Assembly (NCBI GenBank): GCA_009741485.1
Contig: CM019238.1
Span: forward strand, 14,288,438-14,352,437
Source: Malurus cyaneus samueli
Taxonomy: Eukaryota > Chordata > Aves > Passeriformes > Maluridae
Length of the DNA stretch: 64,000 nucleotides
Reading direction: 5' to 3'
Shown: positions 1-11,800 of the stretch, piece after piece
How positions within the stretch are numbered: the first letter of the stretch is position 1
Layout of the letters: each line of letters starts with the position of its first letter
The notes under the pieces: generated by a model
Told to the model about the DNA's origin: nothing
What the model saw: the letters and a program-made list of their open reading frames with translations, nothing else
Databases searched by the model: none
Program-made: the position numbers and the translations under genes

Positions 1-59
1 GAGCATCCCTGTGGAAGCAGAGATAGAGAAAACCTGAGTTTCCCTTTCATGATTCCCCA

Positions 60-217
60 GCCTGGAGAAGCTGTGGCTGCCCCATCCCTGGAAGTGTCCA
101 GGACTGGGACTTGGAGCCTGGGATCATGGAAAGTGTTCCACCCCATGGCAGGGGGTAGAACAAGATGATTTCTGAGATTTCTTCCAACCCAAACCATTCT
201 ATTATGGTTCTATGATT
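60..217 (+). mobile_element. CR1 LINE fragment (3' end)
   Basis: Shows the typical order of a CR1 3' end: GGCTGCCCCATCCCTGGAAG, CCCATGGCAGGGGG, AGATGATTTCTGAGATTTCT, TTCCAACCCAAACCATTCT, then TATGATTG. It is 5'-truncated, as almost all avian CR1 copies are. No coding capacity. Confidence 0.9.
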
Positions 218-3200
218 GAGGAAATAAATTCCCTTGTGTACTATTGATATATATCTATGAAGATATTCAAAATATCTGCTTATCTGTCAGCCATAAATCA
301 CCTTTTAGATACCCAGGTGTAAACGCAGGGATGTGTTAAATCATTACAATCTTAGGTTTGTACTTTCAAAGTTGAAATCTCCTCAGTTACTGCTAAAATC
401 ATAATTGTTAATTTAACAGTTCTGCTGCAAAGAAAGAAAAGGAAAAGCAGAACCAATATTTTGTGTCCATATATATATATATTGAGAATATTGTATTCAT
501 TTCCTCTAGAATGTTACTGTATTCTATTTTATGCAGGAATTCTCTGCTCCTCAGTGAGTTTTTGCTCTGTAAAAGAGGCAGGTGTAGATCAGAGCCAGGC
601 CTGGTGCAGGGTGGGGAGGTTGCCATGGCACACAGGTCCTGGCCATGGACACAGTCACCATCCTGAGCCACACAGATCCTGTGTGGCTTCCACAGCACCA
701 GTCCCACCAGCCAAGGCTCCAAAGAAACACACAATGGGGATCCCACTGGGGTGGTTTGGGCTCTGTGGCTCCCAAAATCCTCCCCTGACCCATGTCCAGC
801 CCCTGGCTCACCTGGAGAGCCTCTGGGGCTGGGGTTCCTCCCTGATGGGCACAGAGCATCCCAGAGGTGCTGCCCATCCTCAGGCACCTCCCTCTGGAGC
901 TCTCCAGCCACCTGTTCAGCACAGCAAAACACACACAACCCCTTTAATGAGGCTGCTGCTGAAATCATCCCTTTGAAGTCCCTCAGACCACGACAGCAAT
1001 TAACTCCAGACCCATCCTCACTTCTGTTGTTTTACCTCAGATCATTCCAGATCAACAGCATCACCGAGGGTGCAAATTATTTCCCTGCAGAGGCAGTGAG
1101 GGAATGTCTCACGTGCAGCAGCAAAGTGACCCCACTGCGATTACAGCCACAATGTGGGCTCCTCCAGCATCCCTGGGCTCATCCAGGATCTTTAATAATG
1201 TCCTTTTTCCAGATTGGAGCTGTGAGGAAATGCATTGTGTTCATGGCTGGCAGCATTTAGGGATGAACCTACTGTAGGGATAGAGAGGGCAGGTGAGGGT
1301 GGCATCACAGGACAGCAAAACGCACAAATGGGGTCACGAACTGTGGCACCTCTCCATAAAACTGTCCCCAAGCACATCCCACTTGGCATCACATGGGCGT
1401 GTGGGTATTCAAAGCTTTTCCCCAAATGAGCACAGTGTGGATTATTTCCATGGCAAAACATTTATAACAATGCACATTAAAAGCGAATATGGCATCGAGT
1501 GGACTGTAAATAATATAATTCTGAAGAGGCCAAAGGATCTAGCTGAAATGTGAATTTCTCCCCATTAGAAATGGGCGAAATAATAAATGAGGAAAATCAG
1601 GAGCAATAGATACACAACCAGAGGTTATTAGTCTAAAATTACCCTTGGAAGAAACTTCTTCAGGGTTTTCTGTTTGCTTTATTTCTGTTTCTGGTTTTTT
1701 TTTTATTTGCTTTGGGTTCTGTTTTTAAAGCGAGCAAGGATAAAGATAAAAGGAAACTGATTCCCCACTAAAGGGCCTCCTACGGCCAGAGAGGGAAGAA
1801 CTGCTGGCTCCAGGAACCTCTGCCAGGGGAGGGGGCACACAGCCCCCCAAAAGGGGCTCCAGACAGTGATCCTCACTGTGACAACACGGATATCACAGGG
1901 AAAAAAGCACAGGATCCAAATCTTTCTCCTGCTGTTTCTCAGGACACACCCTCCACGTTGATCCGTTGGCCAAGACCGCATTTCCCAAACCCTGGGGGCA
2001 GAATTTGCCACTCCCCAGCCAAAAAGGCAGGAGAAGTAGTCACAACCTGAAATTCTGTGAGAAACCCCACTATTTTCCCAAGTGCGGAAGATCAAAATTT
2101 CGTAAAAGATCTCTGAAAAGGTTCTGAAAACGATTCCGGCGAAGTTGAACTTGTGAAAGCGTTTTATGGAAATGTTTCATTCTAATGAGGTGCAGTGGGA
2201 GGATGAAAATGTTCCAGTTGCCCAATTGGAACAAAATACAAGGCAAAGAGTTGGGAAACAGGAAAACTGCGCCACAAATAAATAAATGAAAGGGTAAAAA
2301 AATAAACCAAAAAATACAAAAAAACCTCAACAAACAAAAATATTTGAGCGTCATCAAAATGAAACACCTCAACAATATACCAACAGACATGAAAGTCAAA
2401 TTGTGCACTGGAACACGTTTCCTCTCAAAAATCATTATAATCAATAAAATTCCAATAGAAAATTTCATTTTTATTCAGGCTGGGGTTTGGATTCTGAGCT
2501 GCTGGAGTAGGTTTTGACTCTTTTTTCCCCAAAAGAAAATTGCTGTCATCCTGATCTCCTCTGCAAAGGTGACACAGGAGAATGGAACTGTTACTCATTC
2601 TCACTGAAGGAAACCTGTGTTTTCTCTAAAATTGGTGCTCTTAGCTTATTCCTCAGCAAAAATGCTTTAAGGAGAGGTAAAGCAGAGCTATTGTTACCCA
2701 GACTTTCCTCCTGTAAGGACCCATCCTACAGTGCATTTACTGGTAGGCTCTGAAACACCATAAATCATTCTGACAATGTGATACTTGTCAAAATAAAGGC
2801 ATAAAATACATCTTGGAATAAAATCTCCTCAATCATATTTATTTGTTTGCTCGCTGGTGCCATTTGGCTTTTCTCAGTGGGTTTCCCAGTCGTTAGGGGG
2901 AATTAGTGAGATTCTGCTGGAAAAACAGCCCCATGTGCATATTCACACGCTGAATTTCTGCATCCAGCACTGCGCACTCATTCAAGGGAACTAAAAATAA
3001 AGCTTTCAAAGGACACTTCAGCTTTCCTGCTGTATTTTTTTTTTCCTCCCTTTTCCAGCTTTTTCCCCCCATCCCCCTCACCAAATATTCCACTAATGCT
3101 CAACGGTGGCGTGGTTTAAGGGAGTCCTGCATGGAAAGCTCCTTCAGCTGCTTAGCCCAACAGCATAAATTTGATCTCGTAATTAGTATTCAGCTCAGCA

Positions 3201-6200
3201 TCTTGGATAGAAACCAATGTTACAGCCAAGAGGTGGTTTAAATCACATAAATCATAGATCAATGACAGAACTCTAAGCACTGGATAGATTACAAAAGTAA
3301 GCTTTAGTTAAAAATAGATTAACCATTTCCCTGCAGGAATTCCTTCAAAAAAAAAAAAGCCCTGAATATAAAACAAATAAAATTAAATCTGATAATTTTT
3401 TTTTCCTAATGTATGCGTATACTAGATGAATTGTTCTTTCCCTTGACAGTTACACACTGATTAAAGAAATGTGTTAACATGCTATTTCAATAGAAAATAT
3501 TGTAAATTGTGGGGACTTTAATTTTTTTAATGAGCCTTTAATAGCCAAAAAGTACCTCCCAGCAATACTTCGTACAGCCAGGTTTATAGTACATATCCCA
3601 GCAGCTAACAGACACTTATTCAGCTGCTGGCTTTATAAAAAAGGTAAAAATCCTTCCCAAGCCAAGAAAAAAGGTTTTCAGAAGTTTTCTTAGTATTTTA
3701 TGGTTTAAATTTAAGCCCAGTTGTAGAAAGTTGTAGGGTGTCCTAATTGAGTGCCTGTGGGGGTACTCAGCATCCTGAGGGATTGTGCCCAAGATCACCA
3801 AATGGCCAAAAGTTATGGGGAAGATGAAATATGAGGCTGAATCTCCTCTTTTTGAAGAGTTTTGGCTCCTGACAGTTAATTCTGTTGGTGTAAATCCCAG
3901 ATTGAGGAGCTCCAGAGGACACAGAGCGTCACCCAGGAACCTGCCCTGCAACCTGGGAACTGCAGAGATAAATTAAAAGTGTGTTCCTGCTCCATATTGC
4001 ACTGTGTTTGCCTCCAGTTGGGTCACACATTATTCAAAAGAAAAAAAAATCAAATAAAAAAAGGGGAAAAAAGGACTTTTCCATGTCTGAAGGACAATTT
4101 GTGTGTCTGTTTTCTTAGCTACAGAATTGAAAGCCAGGAATGCCTCAACAGCTCCTCAGCCATTCCTCAGGCCAGGGAATTGCAGAATTCCTGGAGTAAA
4201 ACTCTCAGATTCCTCTCAGTGACCAGCACAGGGAAAGAACCTGGAAAACTCACAGGATCCGAGGCAGCTCCAGCCTCACCAGAGAGAGGAAAAGCAGCCG
4301 GAGCATCCTCACCAACCCTGCCACCTCCTGTGCCCCTTTCCAATCAGTGAATAAACAAAGTGAGAGTAAATAAACAGAGTGACAGACATCCCACCTTTCC
4401 TACCCTGAACTAACAAATTATGATCGAACAGAGAACTGAAAATAGAGAAATCCACCCCAATAAAAAGTTGCACAATTCTTCAACTGGCAAATAACTGTTA
4501 TAGCCACGATGTAGTGAAGCCAAACTTCCCGATCACTGATACCTGGTTGTATATTTAACTTTCTACAGATGACAAAAATCTGAATATAATTAGTGTTGCC
4601 ACAGCTCGAATTTTGAAAAATGAGTAATATAGACACTGCGTTTATAGACACTAACATTTGTTTTCAAATACTCCGGCTCCTTCAAAAAGAACATTTTTAA
4701 ACTTCGAGTGCTTTATGGAAATGACTACTTTCAATTTCCAAGGACTTTTATTTTTCTTCGGCGTACGAAGAAATAATAAAGCGAGCTGCTCGATGGTTAT
4801 TTGAGGAACAACATTCAGATTTCAAAACTGGCTCCCTGTGTGATAGAAGACTGCAATATATGCAATCAAGACAGAGATTCAAACAATAATAACTAGCAGA
4901 GGCTCCAGGGCATTGCAGAACGTGTCATTTACTTCAGTCCCATTCCTTTAAACATCAGTCCTGAGAGTAGTTCAGTGGAAAATAGATGGGGCTGCTCATG
5001 TAAGTATAGACCATTCGTACAGGGAAGTTCTTCAAAGGCTCTGCATTTTCCAAAGTGCTGAAAAATGCATATCAAGTTTAGTAAAACTAAAGAAGGGGGG
5101 GGGGAAAAAAAAGAGGGGAAAAAAGGATCTCTTGTAACATGCCGAATTGTCAGAGAGATGTCAGGGTTAATTTTTAAAGGCACATTTCCCTCCAGCAACA
5201 ATTCTCTTTAATTATTTCAATGTGAAACACATTATCAGACATGTTCCTTGCCTGTTCTCAGCTCACTGACACAAGATAGGTACAAGATGTTCCCTCTCCT
5301 CCGCCGATGCTCACACACGGCGGTGCCGGGCACTGCCTGGAGGGGAGCGTGGGCAGCTCCTGCTGCACCTCCAGCCTCCAGATCCTTCTCCCAAAGCCCT
5401 GGGGCAGCCTCCCCACAGCCACAGCACCAAAACAGGGAAGGAGAAGGTTGGGGAGAAGCCACTCTGGGGATTTTAGAGCATGGCCATGGACACATACACC
5501 AGCACCAAGCACAGCACAGAGCCTGCAGCCACAGCAGTTTAGGGGTTATCTGATAACTCTAACACACATGACAGCCTTCCTGCAGGTTTGCATCGGAATT
5601 CAGTCAGATTTTGAGGGGTTTTTTTGCTTTACTTTGGTGTTTAATAGTCCTGTAGAATAAATAACAGATCAGGCAAAACCCAGTGAGGGAGCTACTGACC
5701 CAACATAGCACAGCAAGTTTCTTCTGCAGGACGTGCTCCTGTTGGGTTCTTCTCCAGGAATTGATGAGAAACACTTTATGTTCCTCCCAAGTGGGAAAGG
5801 ACACTTCTCAGAGGCCCAAAATAAAATATCAGCTCAAAATCACGAGGGGCAGTGGTTTCAAATTTAGAAGGAACCTTGATCTCACACATCGGCTCGGTGT
5901 CGCACGGCAGCGTGGTCGGTCAAGTGTTCCAGCTGGGAAAGGGGATTTCTGTTTTCCCACATCATTTCAGACTTGAGAGATACGTATTTAAGGTTCTTAA
6001 ATATGCCAGAATCGCATCGATCTGTTCAACCCTTGTTCTGGTGCAGGGGAAGTCTAATCTTTTTCTTGGGAGGGAAGAGGCTTCAGACCAGCTCCACCAG
6101 CTCGGCTTAAATCTAATGGCCTTTTTTATCCCAGCTAAAGCAAAACTCACTATAGAGCCAGTCGTGAGATTAAAAGGTTTTTTAAGTTGCTATCTTGGGA

Positions 6201-6645
6201 AATTTCTTTCAAGGAAATTACTACAAAGCCTTGTTTTAGTGTGTTCCCCTACTGTGAGCCCTACTGTGTTTTTTTAATAAGGAAAGCCATCCATCCATGG
6301 AGGTGTATCCTGTTCTCCATGCTTGAGTGTCTAACAGCAGGCACATACAGTAGACACTCTGATGTTTTGCCTCTTTAATTTTCACTCCATAATGTTGGTG
6401 CCTGGTTCTCCTGACTGCACCTTTCAGAGCGGTTTAATTATGGGTGTGCACAGAATTTTGAGAGGGGATTTTCAGCGATAATATTCAGATGTTAGGGACA
6501 AGTTTAATACATAAAGATATCCAGATTTTTTTTTCCCTAACCATAAAATGAAATCCTGCTATGTCGTTATCATGGGATGGAAAGCGAGATAACATTACCA
6601 AGGGGAAAAAAAATACAAATACTTCAAGGCTAAAGCAGAAAAGAC
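218..6645. other. gene-free upstream desert, mostly AT-rich unique sequence
   Basis: No coding signal. Somewhat GC-richer islets lie at about 580-960 and 5300-5530, without domains in any frame. A G/A-rich homopurine stretch lies at about 5093-5128. An 8-bp-arm inverted repeat (arms 4753-4760 and 4766-4773) is present. The interval 3120-3620 is TAATTA-rich, lacks repeats and could be a conserved non-coding element. Confidence 0.7.
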
Positions 6646-6757
6646 TATAGAGATGCTTCATTTAGTCTTTAAAAGATGCTTCGTATAGAGATGGTTCACC
6701 CAGATATAGAGATGCTTCATCTAGATATAGAGATGCTTCATTTCAGTCTTTAAGAAG
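6646..6757. repeat. short tandem repeat, 21-bp unit (TATAGAGATGCTTCAT...)
   Basis: Four starts of TATAGAGATGSTTCA occur at 6646, 6684, 6705 and 6726. The middle two units are exactly 21 bp; the outer ones carry a TTTAGTCTTTAA-type flank. It looks like local slippage duplication. Confidence 0.85.
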
Positions 6758-7528
6758 ACAACCTTATGCTAAATATGAAAGTATGGCAGATCCATCACTG
6801 AGCTTTCAAGCAAATAGGACACAGCCAGAGGTTTCCACACTTAAATTCCCAACCAAATGAAAATAGCTCATGCCACTGGATTTATTAGCCCAAGGATTTT
6901 ATCCCTGATTTTGATGAATTTTTTAAAATAGAGCAAAGCAGCTCCCTGATAAAAGGTTACTGTGCCACTCAAATATCAGGCTTGGAGTGGGTTTTTTATA
7001 ATAACAGGCCAGGTATGGGGTTATAAATGAGCCCTGCTCCATTGACTCCAGACAGGGTATGAAAATTGATTCAGTGGAGCACCATCAGTCCTCACCAGCT
7101 GAGTATCTGTCCCTCTAATCACAACTAAAAAGATTTCCCGAGTCAATTAAAGGCTTGAAGCCTTTACTCACTCACACAAAATCCCTGCTAACAATGCCTT
7201 CATTTAAATCCTAACAAACCCAGCGTACGCCCCGCCTGGTGCCACGGGTGCCGCCGGAGATTGAAATCCGCGCTCATCCCGAGCCTTTGGACTCTTCCCT
7301 CGATGCTCACGTGGCTCAGGATCGCACCTGACATCCCCCAATCCTCACACCTCTCTTCGGTGTCTGACACAAAAACCAGCACATTTGTTATTTTATTCAA
7401 GGGGGGCACCAGAAGCAAACATGTACCTTTGCTGCCAGTGCGGGAGTACTTTAATTTCCAAATTATGCCCATAAATAAATCAAGCCGCAGGAGCTGATGA
7501 ATGGAAGATTATGAAAATAGTATATCCG

Positions 7529-7567
<39 letters not shown>

Positions 7568-8454
7568 AACTTGAAAGGCATCATAATTCCTCAAACAATT
7601 ATCTTCTGTCATATTTGCGAGTGGCCCGTGTAGTTCGAGAACAGAAAATACAAATGTGCTCCTTTAAAATTCATGAACCACTCATTCTGTCATAAAAGCA
7701 GGCATCTTTCATGGCTACTTATTTCACAAGTCTCATAACTATACTGACAGATACTTGGAATGCAAAAAAAAAAATATAAAAAAAAAAAAGAGCGCGGACA
7801 AAGAGCTCGAGCTGCTCAATTCTTACATTTTAATGCTTAAAACGGAAAATAAAATCATACATTATAGACGGCTGCAGAATTTCTGGTGTAATTAAATCAA
7901 AATTTGTAGATAAAAATGAGATTGTACAAAGACTGGTGGTGTACTGCTCCCAGGATTGGGCTGTGCTGCATCCATGACAACAGGATGGAAGGTTGCTTTT
8001 AATACTATTATCTTACATACCCACAGCTGAATGCTAATGCAGCTATACTGAGGAAATCAAGTTTCAGATCTGTATCCACTGAACTTACATCCACCAGGCA
8101 GGGACTTTAAAAGCCAGGCGAGCACACAAAGACCAATATTATAGCTCTGTCAACTCCCCAAAGGTCACAGATTTCAAAAGGTATACACAAATATTAATTG
8201 TCAGGTAGTTCTGTGCCGAGCAGCAGAACTGAGGCAGAAATCAGGTTTTGTGGCCGTAATTCTCTGCCAATTTCAGTTTATAAAATGGAGGTGCGGAAGG
8301 AAGGAGGGAAGATTAACTGGGATCAGTTCATGTTCCCTGTGCTGACACGTGGCCACGTGTCCCTTGTGCTGTTAGGGAGGTTTTACCTCTTTTCCTCAGT
8401 GCAGGAGACAGAAAATGTGTGAAAGCAGCTATTTTCCAACACTTTATTGATCCA
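6758..8454. other. gene-free AT-rich interval
   Basis: Apart from the poly-A run at 7529-7565 and a smaller A-rich tract at about 7765-7790, I see nothing but unique AT-rich sequence. A short CpG-containing stretch (7220-7290) stands out slightly. No frame longer than 90 codons has recognisable content. Confidence 0.7.
7529..7565 (+). repeat. poly-A run (37 bp)
   Basis: Uninterrupted A homopolymer in AT-rich sequence. No recognisable element precedes it. AATAAA lies about 50 bp upstream (7474-7479), which may be coincidence. Confidence 0.9.
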
Positions 8455-8617
8455 GCCTTTGGGTTATGGATTCCCCATCCCTGGCAGTGTCCAAAGCCAG
8501 GCTGGGCAGGGTTTGGAGCACCTTGGGACAGTGGAAGGTGTCCTTGCCCATGGCAGGGGTGGCACTGGAGGAACTTTAAGGCTCCTCCCAACCCAAATTC
8601 CACAATTCCATGATCCC
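8455..8617 (+). mobile_element. CR1 LINE fragment (3' end)
   Basis: Reads through ATTCCCCATCCCTGGCAGTG, GGGCAGGGTTTGGAGCACCT, GGGACAGTGGAAGGTGTCCT and CCATGGCAGGGGTGGCACTG to the terminal CCATGATCCC. This is the least diverged CR1 in the window, and its wording matches what I recall of passerine CR1 copies, which supports a songbird source. Confidence 0.92.
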
Positions 8618-8619
8618 AT

Positions 8620-9050
8620 CCTGGCTGGGAGCAGACAGAGCTCCTGGTCCCTGCCTCGTGCCTGCACAAGGATCCTCTGCTCTCCCACGGAAATATCCAA
8701 ATCTGTCCAAGATCCTTCTACAGATTTCACCTCCAACCAATCACCTCCTCAATCCATCTTGGCCTGATTTAGTGACAAACAGCCCTGGAGCCCCTCCTCA
8801 GCACTCAGGTAATTCTCAGACACCTCACATTCTCCATTTTTCCTTCTCCAACTCCCTACACTTCCATGTGGAGAACTCCAAACTATTTGAGCTCCTGACC
8901 ACTCTCCTGCTGTAACCTGTAACCCAGGCTGTAACCTGTAGTTACCCAAATCCTTCTTCTTCATAAACCATTGGCTCATACCCTGAGCAATCCAGTATAA
9001 AGCTGCTGCAAGAAATTTTGGATCTCTGCTGCTCTGACTTTATCTCACAC
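8620..9050 (+). mobile_element. possible old solo LTR (endogenous retrovirus), uncertain
   Basis: Directly after a CR1 end is a stretch with promoter-like order: CCATTGG at 8968-8974 (inverted CCAAT), TATAAAG at 8996-9002, then AGCTGCTGCAAG and a segment ending in CTCACA. This spacing resembles the U3/R part of an avian ERV LTR. I see no internal viral genes, no primer-binding site, and did not find target-site duplications. It may be unrelated unique sequence. Confidence 0.25.
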
Positions 9051-11675
9051 GGTCAAGAATGTGGACACGTAAAAATGAACATGTAAAAACCACTTTTTTG
9101 TCTGAAAGTGTTCTTAGTTACCTTACATACAAAAAAATTATAAAAGAAATAATGTATAAATAAAACTAAAAAAATAAGGATAATCAAGTGAACAGCTCCA
9201 ACTGAGATAAAATATTGAGAAGAGTCACTCATGGTGAGGCTTTGCAATTCCATCAGGACTTACAGATCAAGCTCATGGAATGAGGGTTCCCTACAAACTA
9301 CAGAAGTTCAGTTCCCAAGGGCTTTTTCCCTGAGCAAAGAACCCTTTTTCCACAAAACCATGGCTTCAGAGGGGCAGCAAAAAGATGCATCATTTAAGGA
9401 AAGTAAAAGGGAGCAACACTGGTCACAGACATGAAAAGATCGGCCTCCAAGTGGCAGAATGTCAAAAAAAAGTTGTAGCATTTCATGATACTGTAATTGA
9501 AAAAAGTATTAAGTTGTTAGTGGAAGTGTATTTAAGGAAAGCCCCACACGTGGATATAATAGAAAATTAATCCTCAGAGCTCAGAAAGTCCCTGAGGATG
9601 TAGAATCCATCATGAAGTTACCTCCTGTCCCAGATTTTCTTGCTGCTTGCCTCTGCTGACAACAGTTGTCTTTTCATTAGAGAATTTGATATCAATTTAC
9701 TCAGACACCAGGGGCAAGAGAGGATTTCACGTTCTTCATCTGAAAGACACTGATCCACAGAATTAGGATTTTGAACAGATGCCAGAGTAACGTGGTGACA
9801 CATCCTCTAAACCAAAAACCACAGGTGGCCCCAGCAAATTGTCCAAAGCCTCTCAGAGCTGCCCAGGCAGCCTCAACCCTCCCAAATTTCTGATGGTTCT
9901 GGTAAGGACAGCATCCCTGATTGCAAAGGTCGCCTTCCAGGCAGCTCACATTTCCAAATAACCCCATAAAGAAATGTCCTGGGGGTGAGTTCTCTCCTCC
10001 AGACATTCACAGGGTAATGGGAAGGCTGAAAGCACCACTGGTGGGATCATCTGGCCCAACCTCCCTGCTCAGGTGAGGCTTTCCTGGAGCACATGGCACA
10101 GATGGTTCTGGAATCCCATCCTGCTGCAGCAGAGAGTGCAGGGATTGACTGCTCCATGGCATTTTCTGGTTAAAATCCCTCAGAACTGGGTTTGTCTCTG
10201 TTTTAAGCATTACATTAACTTCAGGTGATGTAACAAATAACCTCAGGAAGGGTGTCCACCTCCCCTCATTTGAAAAGAGAGCTGACTGCCCTCTGCTTTT
10301 CATTGATTCCAGAGCTGCAAGACTGTCCCAAGCTGCTCCTGGGACAAAGCACCAGGAGAAGCTGTGACCCAGCAGATGATCATGGAGCTTGTTCTTACCT
10401 GAATCTGGGGAAACCTGGGCTTCACCCAAGCTCAGTGTGAAATTTCCTCACTTAGGAATGTTTTTAAAGGCTCCTTTCTTTCTCAAACCTTGCTTATACT
10501 GAGGATATATCACAAGATAAATGAGCCATCTGCAATGACTGGTTCTGTCCCCACAAGGGACCTGATTTGGGTCCTCAGGTGAGAGCCCATGGCCTGGTGG
10601 CAGCTCTGGAGCTGTTCCCTCTCTGCTTTCTGCTCACCCAGAGCCAGGCTCAAATGAGAATCTGAGCCTGAAACGGAAGAGCCTTCAACGAGCAGAGCTT
10701 GTGCTGTGTTACAGCCAGGACCAACCTCAATCACACATCTAAAATACTGCAGCAGGAATTTTCTCCTGAGCATCCCTGCATCCTGATGGTGGAAAATAAA
10801 GGTGGAAATCAGAGAGCACCAGAAACAAACTCTCTGCTTGCCCCAGGCCCTCTGTACCCAGCACAGACCCGACCTTCCCCGAATCCTCACACCCAGCAAA
10901 GCTCTGCCAGGTTTGGACCCAAACATCCTTCTAAAAAGGTACCAAACCATGATATTTGTATCAGAAAGCTCAGGGATCACACTGAGACAAGCAATTTGTT
11001 CCAACAGAAACCAAGACATCACCTGAGCATTCTCTCATGAAAGGTTTCTCTCCAAAAACAGCAGAATGAAATGTGAAGCCATCAGCTATTGCTGCTCCTC
11101 CACCACATTTTATCATATTTCTTGGATGCTCCAGTGAAGTTCATCATCCTGAGCCCCTCTCAGGCTGGTAATTTGGTACAAGATGGTAAAATCAGCCTGA
11201 AAAACTGAGACACCCAGCAGAACTTTCTCTCATCTCAGCTGCTTCCCTGCCTCCACCTCAGCTGCAGCAGAGACTGAACACAAGACCCCACTTTCTGCCC
11301 ACAAACCCAACTTTCTTCCCTCAGGGAAACTCTAAATACTTCCATTTTATCCCACAGTCATTTTGCAACATGGAAAATACCCCAAAAGCATGAATCCAGC
11401 TACATTCAGACCATAACTTCTTGTCTTCACAAGCAGCCCTGATCCTGGATGGGCTCCATGGGCAGGAGAGGGAGTGATGATCCCAGAAGTTGGAATAAAA
11501 ATGCTCAAATCAACTTGATCTTTCCCATATTGAATAATTTGGGAATGCAAGGGTATTAAAAACTTGAATATTTCTATTGGATGTTTTTAAAACAGAGATA
11601 TGATCTGGCTGTGATTTTTTAGTATTTATTTCATTAAAATTCTGAGGTCATGCTGTTTGTTTTTAGAAAAAAAAT
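9051..11675. other. gene-free interval with one degraded CR1
   Basis: Unique sequence except for the CR1 remnant at 10003-10110. A 61-codon plus-strand frame at 9385-9570 has ordinary amino-acid composition but no recognisable family, and its start is weak. I do not call it a gene. Confidence 0.65.
10003..10110 (-). mobile_element. degraded CR1 LINE fragment
   Basis: The plus strand reads GGGATCATCTGGCCCAACCT, CCCTGCTCAGGTGAGGC, GGAGCACATGGCACAGATGG. This is the complement of a CR1 3' region of an older subfamily. Similarity fades after about 10110. Confidence 0.6.
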
Positions 11676-11800
11676 CATAGAATGGTTTGGTTTGGAAGGG
11701 ACATTAAAGCTCATCCAGTTTCAACTCCCCTGCCATGGACAGGGACATCTTTCACTGGACCAGCTGGAAAAATCACATTCCCTCAGTCCAAGAGTTTTCC
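11676..11800 (-). mobile_element. CR1 LINE fragment (3' end)
   Basis: The plus strand begins ATCATAGAATGGTTTGG, TTTGGAAGGGACATTAAAGC, then CCCCTGCCATGGACAGGGAC and CACTGGACCAG. This is the reverse complement of the CR1 3' end. It is 5'-truncated. Confidence 0.88.

Noticed and set aside
9385..9570. 61-codon frame with ordinary amino-acid composition
   Set aside because: Short, no recognisable family and no neighbouring exon or splice signals that would support it.
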